Source: Saccharothrix australiensis (GTDB taxonomy: Bacteria; Actinomycetota; Actinomycetes; Mycobacteriales; Pseudonocardiaceae). Taken from it: a stretch of 64,000 nt of DNA. The stretch spans positions 806,001-870,000 of the forward strand of contig NZ_RBXO01000001.1 of NCBI RefSeq assembly GCF_003634935.1, given 5' to 3'. This document shows, piece after piece, positions 43,098-51,308 of the stretch. The notes under the pieces were generated by a model that was not told the DNA's origin, did no database searches, and worked only from the letters and a program-made list of their open reading frames with translations. Numbering within the stretch: position 1 is the stretch's first letter; every line of letters starts with the position of its first letter. Position numbers and translations under genes: made by a program.

Positions 43098-45922
43098 GCC
43101 GCGACCCGTTCGGCACCGAGGCGCTGCGCGAGTCGGTGCTGGCGGCGTGGCGCGGTTCGCCCACCCGCTTCCGCGAGGACGCCAACGCCGAGGAGGACCT
43201 GAGGCTCGGCGGCTACCGCGACCGGCTGCTGGTGGAGCTGGCGCAGAACGCGTCCGACGCCGCCGGTGGCGCACCGGGCGTCCTGCGGCTGTCCCTCATG
43301 GACGGCGAGCTGCGGGCCGCGAACACCGGCGCGCCGCTCACCGCGTCCGGGGTGGCGGCCCTGGCGTCCCTGCGCGCCTCCGCGAAGTCCACCGACACCG
43401 TCGGCCGGTTCGGCGTCGGTTTCGCGGCCGTGCTGGCGGTGACCGACGCGCCACGCGTGGTCTCGACCTCCGGCGGCGTGCTGTTCTCCGCCTCCCGCAC
43501 CCGCCAGGCCGTGCCGGAGCTGGCGTCCGCGCGCGGCGGCGACGTGCCGGTGCTGCGGCTGGTGTGGCCGACCGACGAGGCGGACCTGCCCGCCGGGTTC
43601 GACACCGAGGTGCGGCTGCCGCTGAAGGTCGACGGCGCGGCGCTGCTGGCCGAGTTCGCCGAGCAGGCGCCCGACCTGCTGCTGGCGCTGCCGGGCCTGC
43701 GCCGGGTGGAGATCGGCGCGGACGCCTGGGAGCGCACCGAGGACGCCGGCGTGGTGGTCCTGACCGGACCGTCCGGCGCGGCCCGCTGGCGGGTGCACCG
43801 GGTGGGCGGCGAACTGCCCTCGTCCCTGGTGCAGGGCGTGGAGGCGCGTCCGCACTGGACGGTCTGCTGGGCGTGGCCGATGGACGAGCCGCTGTCCGGC
43901 GACGTGCTGCACGCGCCGACGCCCACCGACGAGAAGACGTCCCTGCCCGCGCGGCTGATCGCCTCGCTGCCGGTGGAACCGTCCCGGCGGCGGGTCCTGG
44001 TGGGCCCGGCCGCCTCCTACGTGCTGGACCAGGCCGCCCGCGCGTACCCGGACCTGGTGGCCGCGCTGCCCGCGGTGGAGCGCACCGCGCTGGTGCCGCT
44101 GCCCGGCTTCCCGCTGTCCGAAGTGGACGGGGTGCTGCGCGCCGGCGTGCTCGCCGCGCTCCGGGAGGCGGCCTGGCTGCCCCTGGCCAGTGGCGACTGG
44201 GCGGCCCCGGCGGCGGCCAGGGTGCTGGACGCGCCGTCCGAGGACCTGGTCGAGCTGCTGGAAGACGTCGTGCCGGGCCTGCTGGACGCCGAGCTGACCC
44301 TGCCCGCGCACGCGAAGGCGCTGGCCGCGCTGGAAGTGCCCCGCATGTCGGTCGCCGAGGTGGTCGAGGCGCTGGCCGGCGTGGGCGGCGACCCGGAGTG
44401 GTGGCGCCAGGTCTACGAGGCGCTGTCCCCGCTGGCGGACGTCGACCCGTCGGCGCGCGAGGACATGGGCGGCCTGCCCGTGCCGCTGGCCGACGGGCGC
44501 CTGGTCGGCTCGCCGCGCGGGGTGCTGCTGCTGTCGTCGGACCTCCCCGTGGAGCTGTCCGGGCTGCGCATCGCCCACCCGGCGGCGGCCCACCCGCTGC
44601 TGCTGCGCCTGGGCGCGGCGGAGGCGGGCCCGGCCGAGCTGCTGGACTCCGACGCGGTGCGCGAGGCCGTGGACCGCAGCCTGGACGACCCGGCGATGGA
44701 CGGCCCCGACCTGGTCCGCACCGTCCTGTCCCTGGTCGAGCGGGCAGGGGGCCGGCCCTGGCTGGCCGGGTTGGCGCTGCCCGACGCGGACGGCGAGTGG
44801 CGGCGGGCCGACGAGCTGGCCCTGCCGGACTCGGCGCTGCGGTCGGTGCTGGAACCCGACGCGCCCATCGGCGTGCTGGACCCGGCGCTCGCCGCCGAGT
44901 GGCCGCGGTCGGTGCTGACCGACGTCGGCGTCCTGGACGGCTTCACGGTCGTGGTGGACGACGCGCCGACCGAGCCCGACCACGACCTGGCCGACGAGGG
45001 CTACTGGTGGGACGGCGCGGACGAGCCGCCGACCCGCGTGCGCGGCATCCGCGACCTGGACCTGGTGGCCGGCGACAAGTGGCCCGAGGCGCTGCGCATG
45101 ATGGCCGCCGACCCGGTGACGTGGCGGGCGGTGACCGAGCCCGACGGGTACACCGGCTGGTGGCTGGCGCGGTACGCGGCGTTCGACGGCGCGCCGCCGC
45201 GCGCGTGGCGGCTGCCGGACGCGGTCGGGCTGGACGGCCTCTACGACGTGGTGCCGGACGTGGACCTGCCGCCGCACGTGCTCGCGGCGGCCGGTGTGCG
45301 GACGACCTTGGCGGTGCTGGACGAGGACGACGTCGCCGACCTGCTGGACCGCCTGGGCGACCCGGACCGCGCGCTGTCCGACGCCCTGGTGCTGCGCGTG
45401 CACGCGGCCCTGGCCGAGGTGGCGGACGCGGTGAGCGTCGAACCACCCGATCGGGTCCGGGTGCTGACCGGGCGGGCCGTGCCCGCCGACGACGTGGTGG
45501 TGCTGGACCTGCCGTGGCTGCTGGGCGTCCTGCCCGGCGCCAGGGTGCTGGCCGCCGAGGGGGCGGCGGAGGCGCTGGCCGAGCTGCTGGCGCTGCCCCT
45601 GGCCTCGGAGGAGGTCGACGGCGAGGTGGTCGGCGAGGGCGACGAGGTCGTGTGGTCCGAGCTGGGCGCGGTGCGCCTGGCGTGCGAGCTGCTGGGCGTC
45701 GAGCTGCCCGCCACGCCGGTGGTCGTGCACGACGAGCTGGTGGTCGCCGCCGACGGCGAGGAGCACGAGGTGTCCTGGTGGGTGGCCGACGGCGTGCCGC
45801 ACGCCGCCGACACGCCGGAGGGCCTGGCGCGGGCGCTGGCGTGGTCGGCCGGCCGCTGGGCCGACCGGCACACGTTCGCGGCGCTGATCACCGACCCGAC
45901 GCCCACCGTCCTGCTGGGCTGA
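43094..45922 (+). CDS. Large Hsp90-like (sacsin N-terminal-type) GHKL ATPase
   Basis: 942 residues. The N-terminal 200 form a GHKL ATP-binding domain. The N-box is E48-L-A-Q-N52-A-S-D-A; next come D-G-E-L-R-A-A-N-T-G-A-P (an altered D-x-G-x-G) and A-S-A-K-S-T-D-T-V-G-R-F-G-V-G-F, the lid/G2 loop. This is the Hsp90/sacsin order rather than the kinase order. The remaining 740 residues are helical, Leu/Asp/Ala-rich, with no recognised domain, signal or membrane segment. It could be a chaperone-like machine acting with the coupled DUF3027 protein. I recall no counterpart in M. tuberculosis. Confidence 0.85.
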   Translation: MSRDPFGTEALRESVLAAWRGSPTRFREDANAEEDLRLGGYRDRLLVELAQNASDAAGGAPGVLRLSLMDGELRAANTGAPLTASGVAALASLRASAKSTDTVGRFGVGFAAVLAVTDAPRVVSTSGGVLFSASRTRQAVPELASARGGDVPVLRLVWPTDEADLPAGFDTEVRLPLKVDGAALLAEFAEQAPDLLLALPGLRRVEIGADAWERTEDAGVVVLTGPSGAARWRVHRVGGELPSSLVQGVEARPHWTVCWAWPMDEPLSGDVLHAPTPTDEKTSLPARLIASLPVEPSRRRVLVGPAASYVLDQAARAYPDLVAALPAVERTALVPLPGFPLSEVDGVLRAGVLAALREAAWLPLASGDWAAPAAARVLDAPSEDLVELLEDVVPGLLDAELTLPAHAKALAALEVPRMSVAEVVEALAGVGGDPEWWRQVYEALSPLADVDPSAREDMGGLPVPLADGRLVGSPRGVLLLSSDLPVELSGLRIAHPAAAHPLLLRLGAAEAGPAELLDSDAVREAVDRSLDDPAMDGPDLVRTVLSLVERAGGRPWLAGLALPDADGEWRRADELALPDSALRSVLEPDAPIGVLDPALAAEWPRSVLTDVGVLDGFTVVVDDAPTEPDHDLADEGYWWDGADEPPTRVRGIRDLDLVAGDKWPEALRMMAADPVTWRAVTEPDGYTGWWLARYAAFDGAPPRAWRLPDAVGLDGLYDVVPDVDLPPHVLAAAGVRTTLAVLDEDDVADLLDRLGDPDRALSDALVLRVHAALAEVADAVSVEPPDRVRVLTGRAVPADDVVVLDLPWLLGVLPGARVLAAEGAAEALAELLALPLASEEVDGEVVGEGDEVVWSELGAVRLACELLGVELPATPVVVHDELVVAADGEEHEVSWWVADGVPHAADTPEGLARALAWSAGRWADRHTFAALITDPTPTVLLG

Positions 45923-45939
45923 CGGCGCGCGTCCGGGCG

Positions 45940-46203
45940 CTACTCGACCAGGCCCTGCTGGGCCGTGCGGGAACCCCGGCGGGCGGCCGAGCGCTGCCAC
46001 CGGAAGATGCCGTAGCCGAGCAGCCCGAGCCCGCCGCCGGACAGGCACGTCCACAGCAGCGTGGTCCGCTCGCGGAAGAACAGCAGCACCACGAGGAACG
46101 CGAGGAACCACAACGCCGTGCCGCCGGCGATCGCGGGCACCGGGTCGGCCAGCCGCGCGGGCAGCGGCGGCGGGGCGGGCGGCGATTGGGTCTGTTCGGC
46201 CAC
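45940..46203 (-). CDS. DUF2530 two-helix membrane protein (Rv0879c position)
   Basis: 87 residues. A Pro-rich N-terminus (P-P-A-P-P-P-L-P-A-R-L-A-D-P-V-P-A) is followed by two membrane helices joined by F-F-R-E-R-T-T-L-L-W and a basic tail. The domain and its place between Rv0877- and Rv0880-like genes match Rv0879c. Divergent from the NCS2 permease gene. Function unknown. Confidence 0.88.
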   Translation of the reverse strand: MAEQTQSPPAPPPLPARLADPVPAIAGGTALWFLAFLVVLLFFRERTTLLWTCLSGGGLGLLGYGIFRWQRSAARRGSRTAQQGLVE

Positions 46204-46292
46204 GTCAGGCAGGCTACCCGCCGGGGCGTCGGCGCGGCGCGCGCCGAAGCGCCCCGGCAGGACCGACCACCCCGGACCACAAGGGAGACGAC

Positions 46293-47747
46293 ATGGCCAC
46301 GAAGGCCGCCGGCCTGGACGGCTTCTTCAAGATCTCCGAGCGCGGCTCCACGCTCGGCCGCGAGGTGCGCGGCGGAGTCGTCACCTTCGTCACGATGGCC
46401 TACATCATCGTCCTGAACCCGCTGATCCTCGGCAGCTTCGCGGCCGACGACCCGTCGGCCAAGAAGGACCTGCTCGGCGCGATCCTGCCCGTCTCGCAGG
46501 TGGCCGCGGTCACCGCGCTGGTGGCGGGCGTGCTGACGATCCTCTTCGGACTGGTCGCGAACTACCCGTTCGGGCTGGCGGCGGGGTTGGGCATCAACTC
46601 GTTCCTGGCGGTCACCATCGCGCCGCAGATGACGTGGCCCGAGGCGATGGGCCTGGTGGTGGTCAACGGCGTCGTGGTGCTGCTCCTGGTGGTCACCGGG
46701 GTGCGCACGGCGGTGTTCAACGCGGTGCCGCCGGAGCTGAAGGCCGCGATCGCGGTCGGCATCGGGTTGTTCATCTGCTTCATCGGCCTGGTGGACGCGG
46801 GGTTCGTGCGGCGCGTCCCGGACGCGGCGGGCACGACCGTCCCGGTAGGACTGGGCATCAACGGCTCGATCGCGTCGTGGCCGACGCTGGTGTTCGTGGT
46901 CGGGCTGCTGCTCACCGGCGTCCTGGTGGCGCGCAGGGTGAAGGGCGCGATCCTGATCGGCGTGCTCGGGTCGACCGCGCTGGCGATCGCGCTGGAGGCG
47001 GTCGTCCAGGCCGGGCCGTCGAAGGGCGTTCACCCGGAGGGGTGGAACCTCGGCTACCCGGCGCTGCCCTCGCAGGTGTTCGGCCTGCCGGACCTGTCGC
47101 TGCTGGGCGACGTGTCGTTCGGCGCGTGGACGCGGGTGCCCGCCCTGACCGCCGCGCTGCTGGTGTTCACGCTCGTCCTGACGGACTTCTTCGACACCGT
47201 CGGCACCATGACCGGCCTGGGCAAGGAGGCCGACCTGATCGACAAGGACGGGCAGCTCCCCGGCGTGAGCAAGGCGCTGTTCGTGGACGGCCTGGGGGCG
47301 GTGGCCGGCGGCGCGGCCTCGGCCTCGTCGAACACGGTCTTCGTCGAGTCGGCGGCGGGCATCGCGGAGGGCGCGCGGACCGGCCTGGCGAACGTGGTCA
47401 CCGGCCTGCTCTTCCTGGCGGCGATGTTCCTCACCCCGCTGTACTCGATCGTGCCGGTGGAGGCGGCGGCGCCCGCGCTGGTGATCGTCGGCGCGCTGAT
47501 GATCGCGCAGGTGCGGGAGATCGACTTCGGCGACTTCTCGGTGGCGCTGCCCGCGTTCCTGACGATCGTGGTGATGCCGTTCACGTACTCGATCGCCAAC
47601 GGCATCGGGGCGGGCTTCGTGAGCTACGTGCTGCTGCGGGCGTTGACCGGGCGGGCGCGCAGCGTGCACCCGTTGCTGTGGGTGGTGTCGGCGGCGTTCG
47701 TCGTGTACTTCGCGATCGAGCCCGTGCGCGCGGTGCTGGGCGGGTGA
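46293..47747 (+). CDS. NCS2-family purine permease (AzgA/GhxP-like)
   Basis: 484 residues with about 12-14 hydrophobic segments. Family features are Y-I-I-V-L-N-P-L-I-L near the start, A-G-L-G-I-N-S-F-L, D-F-F-D-T-V-G-T-M-T-G, and S-S-S-N-T-V-F-V-E-S-A-A-G-I. Members import adenine, guanine or hypoxanthine by proton symport. ATG 46293 has AAGGGAGA upstream. It is followed by a MarR regulator gene at 69 bases. Confidence 0.93.
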   Translation: MATKAAGLDGFFKISERGSTLGREVRGGVVTFVTMAYIIVLNPLILGSFAADDPSAKKDLLGAILPVSQVAAVTALVAGVLTILFGLVANYPFGLAAGLGINSFLAVTIAPQMTWPEAMGLVVVNGVVVLLLVVTGVRTAVFNAVPPELKAAIAVGIGLFICFIGLVDAGFVRRVPDAAGTTVPVGLGINGSIASWPTLVFVVGLLLTGVLVARRVKGAILIGVLGSTALAIALEAVVQAGPSKGVHPEGWNLGYPALPSQVFGLPDLSLLGDVSFGAWTRVPALTAALLVFTLVLTDFFDTVGTMTGLGKEADLIDKDGQLPGVSKALFVDGLGAVAGGAASASSNTVFVESAAGIAEGARTGLANVVTGLLFLAAMFLTPLYSIVPVEAAAPALVIVGALMIAQVREIDFGDFSVALPAFLTIVVMPFTYSIANGIGAGFVSYVLLRALTGRARSVHPLLWVVSAAFVVYFAIEPVRAVLGG

Positions 47748-47815
47748 CGGACGGGACCGGCGGTGATGGGCAAGTTCACACGATGGGTGCAGAGATCGTG
47801 AGGTATGCTAACTAC

Positions 47816-48247
47816 GTGGCGGAGATCGACGCGGAACGGGGACTGGCCAGCCGGCTGCGGCTCGCCGTGGTCCGCTTGAACCGGAGGCTCCGCGCGCAAC
47901 GGGTGAACTCGGCGATCTCGCTGACCCAGGTCTCGGCGCTGTCCACGCTGCACAAGTGCGGACCGCTGACGCCGGGCGAGCTGGCGGCCAAGGAAGGCGT
48001 GCAGCCGCCGTCGATGACGCGGGTCATCGCGGCGCTGGAGGAGTACGGGTTCGCCACCCGCCGCCCGCACCCCACCGACGGCAGGCAGGCCATCGTGGAG
48101 CTGAGCGAGGCGGGCAACAGCTACATCCAGGAAGAGGTGTCGGCGCGCGAGGCGTGGCTGGACAAGCGGCTCGCCGAGCTGACACCGGAGGAACGGGGCG
48201 TGCTGTCGCGCGCCGCCGAGATAATCGACAGGATGGCGGGGCAGTAA
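47816..48247 (+). CDS. MarR-family regulator (Rv0880 type)
   Basis: 143 residues from GTG 47816, which is six bases after TATGCT (47804-47809) and matches the length of Rv0880. The winged helix has L-T-Q-V-S-A-L-S-T-L, L-A-A-K-E-G-V-Q-P-P-S-M-T-R-V-I and R-R-P-H-P-T-D-G-R-Q-A. Longer in-frame starts exist (GTG 47744), but the -10 box favours 47816. An inverted repeat CACGAT-N10-ATCGTG (47779-47800) just upstream of the -10 is a candidate autoregulatory site. The MFS gene follows directly. Confidence 0.9.
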   Translation: MAEIDAERGLASRLRLAVVRLNRRLRAQRVNSAISLTQVSALSTLHKCGPLTPGELAAKEGVQPPSMTRVIAALEEYGFATRRPHPTDGRQAIVELSEAGNSYIQEEVSAREAWLDKRLAELTPEERGVLSRAAEIIDRMAGQ

Positions 48248-48250
48248 CGG

Positions 48251-49651
48251 GTGCCGGCGTACGCGGGTGGTGGAGAGTCCGATCAGCTCGATCGAGGCAA
48301 CGCCCTACCCGCACCGCCACCGCCCGCCGCGCCGCCGGGCCCACCGGGTGACGCCGGTCCGGGCGAGCGGTCCGGTGGACCGCAGTCACCGCCGAAGAAC
48401 CGCATGTTCGGCTCGCTGCGGGTGCGCAACTACCGCCTGTACGCCTCGGGTCAGGTGGTCTCGCTCGTCGGCCTGTGGATGCAGCGCGTCGCGCAGGACT
48501 GGCTCGTCCTGGAGCTGTCCGACGGCTCGCCGGTGGCCCTGGGCGTCGCGGCGGCCCTCCAGTTCGCGCCGACGCTGTTCCTGTCGCTGTGGGCGGGCGT
48601 CCTGGCCGACCGGATGGACAAGCGGAAGCTGCTGCTCGTGCTAGAGACCGGGCTCGGGCTCTGCGCGCTGACCCTCGGCCTGCTCGACGTGACCGGTGTC
48701 GTGCAGCTGTGGCAGGTCTACCTGCTGTGCCTGCTGCTGGGCGCGGTCTCGGCGGTGGAGACGCCGGTGCGGCAGTCGTTCGTGGTGGAGATGGTCGGGC
48801 GCGACCAGCTCACCAACGCCGTCGCGCTGAACTCGATGACGTTCAACCTGGCCCGCATGGTCGGTCCGGCGGTCGCGGGCGGGCTGATCGTCTTCGTCGG
48901 CACCGGCTGGGTGTTCCTGATCAACGCGATCAGCTTCGTCGGCGTGCTCACCGGCCTGCTGCTGATGAACGCGCGCGAGCTGCACCGCGGCGACCCGGTG
49001 CCGCGCGAGAAGGGCCAGCTCCGCGAGGGCCTGCGGTACGTGCGCCGGCGCGCCGACCTGGTGATCCTGCTGTGCCTGGTGTTCTTCATCAGCACGTTCG
49101 GCCTGAACTTCTACGTGACGCTGGCGGTGCTCGCCCGCAACGAGTTCGGCGGTGACGCCGACGCCTACGGCCTGCTGTCGACCATGCTCGCGGTCGGCAC
49201 GCTCGCGGGCGCGACGCTGGCGGCCAGGCGCAGCGCGAAGGGCAAGCCTCGCCTGCGCCTGCTGATCCTGGGCGCGCTCGCGTTCGGCGTCCTGGAGATC
49301 GCGGCCGGCCTGATGCCGTCGCTCTGGCTGTCCGGCGCGGCGCTGGTCCCGGTCGGCATCGCGATGATGACCTTCACGACCACGGCGAACGCGACCGTCC
49401 AGCTCGCCGTGTCGCCGGCCATGCGCGGCCGGGTGATGGGCCTCTACATGCTGGTCTTCCTCGGCGGCAACCCGGTGGGCGGCCCCGTGATGGGCTGGCT
49501 GGCCGAGCACTTCACGGCACGCGCGCCGCTCGTGTTCGGCGGCGCGGTGTCCATCGTGGCGGCGCTGGTCGGCGGGGTCGTGCTGGCCCGGCGGGGCGGC
49601 CTGGCGCTGCCCGGCCACCGCCTCGGCCTCCGCCGCCGCGCCCGCGTCTGA
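48251..49651 (+). CDS. MFS transporter, EntS-like (MFS_3)
   Basis: 466 residues. A Pro/Gly-rich N-terminus of about 50 residues is followed by twelve predicted helices. Motif A is seen as A-D-R-M-D-K-R-K after helix 2, with S-A-V-E-T-P-V-R-Q-S-F and R-G-R-V-M-G-L-Y in the family positions. EntS-like proteins export siderophores or drugs. The GTG starts 3 bases after the MarR gene, so the regulator may control it, and fetB follows 12 bases later. The probable operon is marR-MFS-fetB. Confidence 0.9.
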   Translation: MPAYAGGGESDQLDRGNALPAPPPPAAPPGPPGDAGPGERSGGPQSPPKNRMFGSLRVRNYRLYASGQVVSLVGLWMQRVAQDWLVLELSDGSPVALGVAAALQFAPTLFLSLWAGVLADRMDKRKLLLVLETGLGLCALTLGLLDVTGVVQLWQVYLLCLLLGAVSAVETPVRQSFVVEMVGRDQLTNAVALNSMTFNLARMVGPAVAGGLIVFVGTGWVFLINAISFVGVLTGLLLMNARELHRGDPVPREKGQLREGLRYVRRRADLVILLCLVFFISTFGLNFYVTLAVLARNEFGGDADAYGLLSTMLAVGTLAGATLAARRSAKGKPRLRLLILGALAFGVLEIAAGLMPSLWLSGAALVPVGIAMMTFTTTANATVQLAVSPAMRGRVMGLYMLVFLGGNPVGGPVMGWLAEHFTARAPLVFGGAVSIVAALVGGVVLARRGGLALPGHRLGLRRRARV

Positions 49652-49663
49652 TCGGATACCGCC

Positions 49664-50428
49664 GTGGTCGTCACGATGGACTGGGCGCGCCTGCTCGCCG
49701 TGTGCGCGCTCTTCACGGCGGCGGCCGGCGGGACGCTGTGGTGGGCCGGCCTGGCGTCGCCGGCACCGGTGGTCAAGGCGGCGCTGCGGGCGGTGGCCCA
49801 GCTGGCGGCCGTGTCGGCCGTCCTCGCGGTCGTGCTCGCCTCGCTGCCGCTCACGGCCGCGTTCCTGGTCCTGATGGCGGCGGTGGCCACCGGCACGTCG
49901 GCCGCCCGGACGAGGACGGGCCGCCGGGGCGCGTGGGTGGGCGTGGCGATCCTGGTGGGCACGGTCCCGGCCCTGGCCGCGCTCGTGCTGACCGGGCTCC
50001 TGCCGCCGGCCGGCCTGGCGCTGGTCCCGGTGGGCGGCATCCTCATCGGCGGCGCGATGACCGCGACCACGCTGTCCGTCCGGCGGACCCTGGACACCCT
50101 GAGGGACCGCCACGGCGAGTACGAGGCCGCCTTGGCGCTGGGCTTCACCGAGCCGGTGGCCGTGCGGGAGCTCGTCCGGCGGCCCGCGGCGGAGGCGCTC
50201 CTGCCCGCCCTGGACCAGACGCGGACCGTCGGCCTGGTGACGCTGCCCGGCGCGTTCGTGGGCATGCTGCTCGGCGGCGCGCCGGTCTGGCAGGCGGGCG
50301 CGCTGCAACTGGTCGTGCTCCTGGGCCTGCTGGCGGTGCAGGCGGCGGCCATCGCCACCGTGGTGGAGCTGGTGGCGCGCGGCCTGGTGCGCAGGACTTC
50401 CCCTGAAGGCGAAGTTAGGCTAACCTAA
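49664..50428 (+). CDS. fetB: FetB/UPF0014-family ABC transporter permease
   Basis: 254 residues with about seven hydrophobic segments. The family motifs are G-G-I-L-I-G-G-A-M-T-A-T-T-L-S and P-A-A-E-A-L-L-P-A-L-D-Q-T-R-T-V-G-L-V-T-L-P-G-A-F-V-G-M-L-L-G-G. E. coli FetAB exports iron and protects from oxidative stress. No FetA ATPase is adjacent. Starts 12 bases after the MFS stop (GTG 49664; ATG 49676 is an alternative). The last codons and TAA stop form part of a strong iron box, which lies downstream of the gene and not in its promoter. Confidence 0.9.
   Translation: MVVTMDWARLLAVCALFTAAAGGTLWWAGLASPAPVVKAALRAVAQLAAVSAVLAVVLASLPLTAAFLVLMAAVATGTSAARTRTGRRGAWVGVAILVGTVPALAALVLTGLLPPAGLALVPVGGILIGGAMTATTLSVRRTLDTLRDRHGEYEAALALGFTEPVAVRELVRRPAAEALLPALDQTRTVGLVTLPGAFVGMLLGGAPVWQAGALQLVVLLGLLAVQAAAIATVVELVARGLVRRTSPEGEVRLT
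50398..50426 (+). promoter_or_regulatory. Candidate iron-regulated promoter at the fetB stop
   Basis: -35 TTCCCC (50398-50403) and -10 TAACCT (50421-50426) with a 17-base spacer. The -10 lies inside the iron box, the usual geometry for repression by IdeR/DmdR. The predicted start is near 50433, in a region with no downstream gene on this strand. Confidence 0.55.
50410..50428. promoter_or_regulatory. IdeR/DmdR-type iron box
   Basis: 16 of 19 positions match the consensus TTAGGTTAGGCTAACCTAA, including an unbroken 14-base run TTAGGCTAACCTAA (50415-50428). Its final TAA is the fetB stop codon. Iron boxes in actinobacteria bind the Fe(II)-dependent repressors IdeR and DmdR1. Confidence 0.85.
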
Positions 50429-50432
50429 GTGT

Positions 50433-50520
50433 CGTCGCTTCGTGGTGGGAGCGGCAGTCAGTTCGGGAACAGACGAGGCCCCGCCACCCGGTCGAGCACC
50501 GGGTGGCGGGGCCTCGTCGT
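50433..50520 (+). ncRNA. Candidate iron-responsive small RNA
   Basis: A stretch of about 88 bases from the predicted start after the iron-box promoter to the end of a perfect 20-bp hairpin. It contains no plausible reading frame. It lies between the convergent fetB and sod genes. The layout (iron box, promoter, short transcript, strong terminator) parallels iron-controlled sRNAs such as mycobacterial MrsI and enterobacterial RyhB. The sequence cannot show that it is transcribed. Confidence 0.5.
50473..50517. terminator. Strong bidirectional terminator between fetB and sod
   Basis: A perfect 20-bp stem (50473-50492 with 50498-50517) with a 5-base loop. It is 59 bases downstream of the sod stop on the minus strand and 45 bases downstream of fetB. 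Confidence 0.9.
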
Positions 50521-50575
50521 GCCGGCGGAGAGGGCTTGTCGGAGCACCCACCGCCGAGCCTGGGCCCTCAGCGCG

Positions 50576-51205
50576 TCACTGGGCGGGCAGCTGGAGGCCG
50601 TTCTGGCCGGCCCGCGCCGCCTCGAACCGGGCGTTCACGTCGTCCCAGTTGACGACGTTCCACAGCGCCGAGATGTAGTCCGCCTTCAGGTTGCGGTACT
50701 GGAGGTAGTACGCGTGCTCCCAGATGTCGAACACCAGGAGCGGCGTCGTCGCGATCGACAGGTTGGAGTGGTGGTCCTTGAGCTGCTGGGTGATGAGCCG
50801 CTGACCCACCGGCTCCCAGGCCAGGATGCCCCACCCGGAGCCCTGGATCGTCGAGGCGGCGGCGCTGAGCTGCGCGCGCAGCTTGTCGAACGAGCCGAAG
50901 TGCTCGTCCACGGCCGCGGCCAGCTCGCCGACCGGCTTGTCGCCGCCGTTGGGCGAGAGGTTCTTCCACCACACCTGGTGCAGCGCGTGGCCGGCCAGGT
51001 GGAACGCCAGCGTCGTCTCCAGGCCGACGATCGAGCCGTAGGAGTCCTTCTCCCGCGCCTCGGCGATCTGCTCGATCGTGTCGTTCGCGCCCTTGACGTA
51101 GGCGGCGTGGTGCTTGCTGTGGTGCAGCTCGTTGATCTCGCCGATGATCGCCGGTTCGAGGGCGCCGTAGTCGTAGTCGAGATCCGGCAGCACGTACTGG
51201 GCCAT
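50576..51205 (-). CDS. sodA: Superoxide dismutase, Fe/Mn family
   Basis: A 209-residue cytoplasmic (or leaderless-secreted) dismutase. Metal-ligand motifs are H in L-H-H-S-K-H-H, H in H-A-L-H-Q-V-W-W, and D and H in [12 protein letters not shown]. Also seen are the family's [10 protein letters not shown] at the start and [11 protein letters not shown] 51205 has GAGGGG upstream. Two TTGCAA palindromes (51219-51224, 51247-51252) lie in the promoter region shared with the divergent ABC-F gene. The metal cannot be told from sequence alone. Confidence 0.97.
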   Translation of the reverse strand: MAQYVLPDLDYDYGALEPAIIGEINELHHSKHHAAYVKGANDTIEQIAEAREKDSYGSIVGLETTLAFHLAGHALHQVWWKNLSPNGGDKPVGELAAAVDEHFGSFDKLRAQLSAAASTIQGSGWGILAWEPVGQRLITQQLKDHHSNLSIATTPLLVFDIWEHAYYLQYRNLKADYISALWNVVNWDDVNARFEAARAGQNGLQLPAQ

Positions 51206-51308
51206 GACCATCCCCTCGTTGCAACTCCCTTGTACCTGCAATCTACTTGCAACTAAGGTGCGCCGAAACCGGGTGCTGATCACAGGACTTCTTGCGAAGA
51301 TCGGGAAT

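Noticed and set aside
43022-46111. A 1029-codon open frame on the minus strand opposite the GHKL ATPase gene
   Set aside because: Same reason: low-complexity His/Gln/Arg-rich shadow with no recognisable domain, overlapping two well-supported genes.
50442-50678. A 78-codon frame after the iron box that might be its target gene
   Set aside because: It has no ribosome site, runs through the perfect terminator hairpin and into the antisense of sod, and has low-complexity composition.
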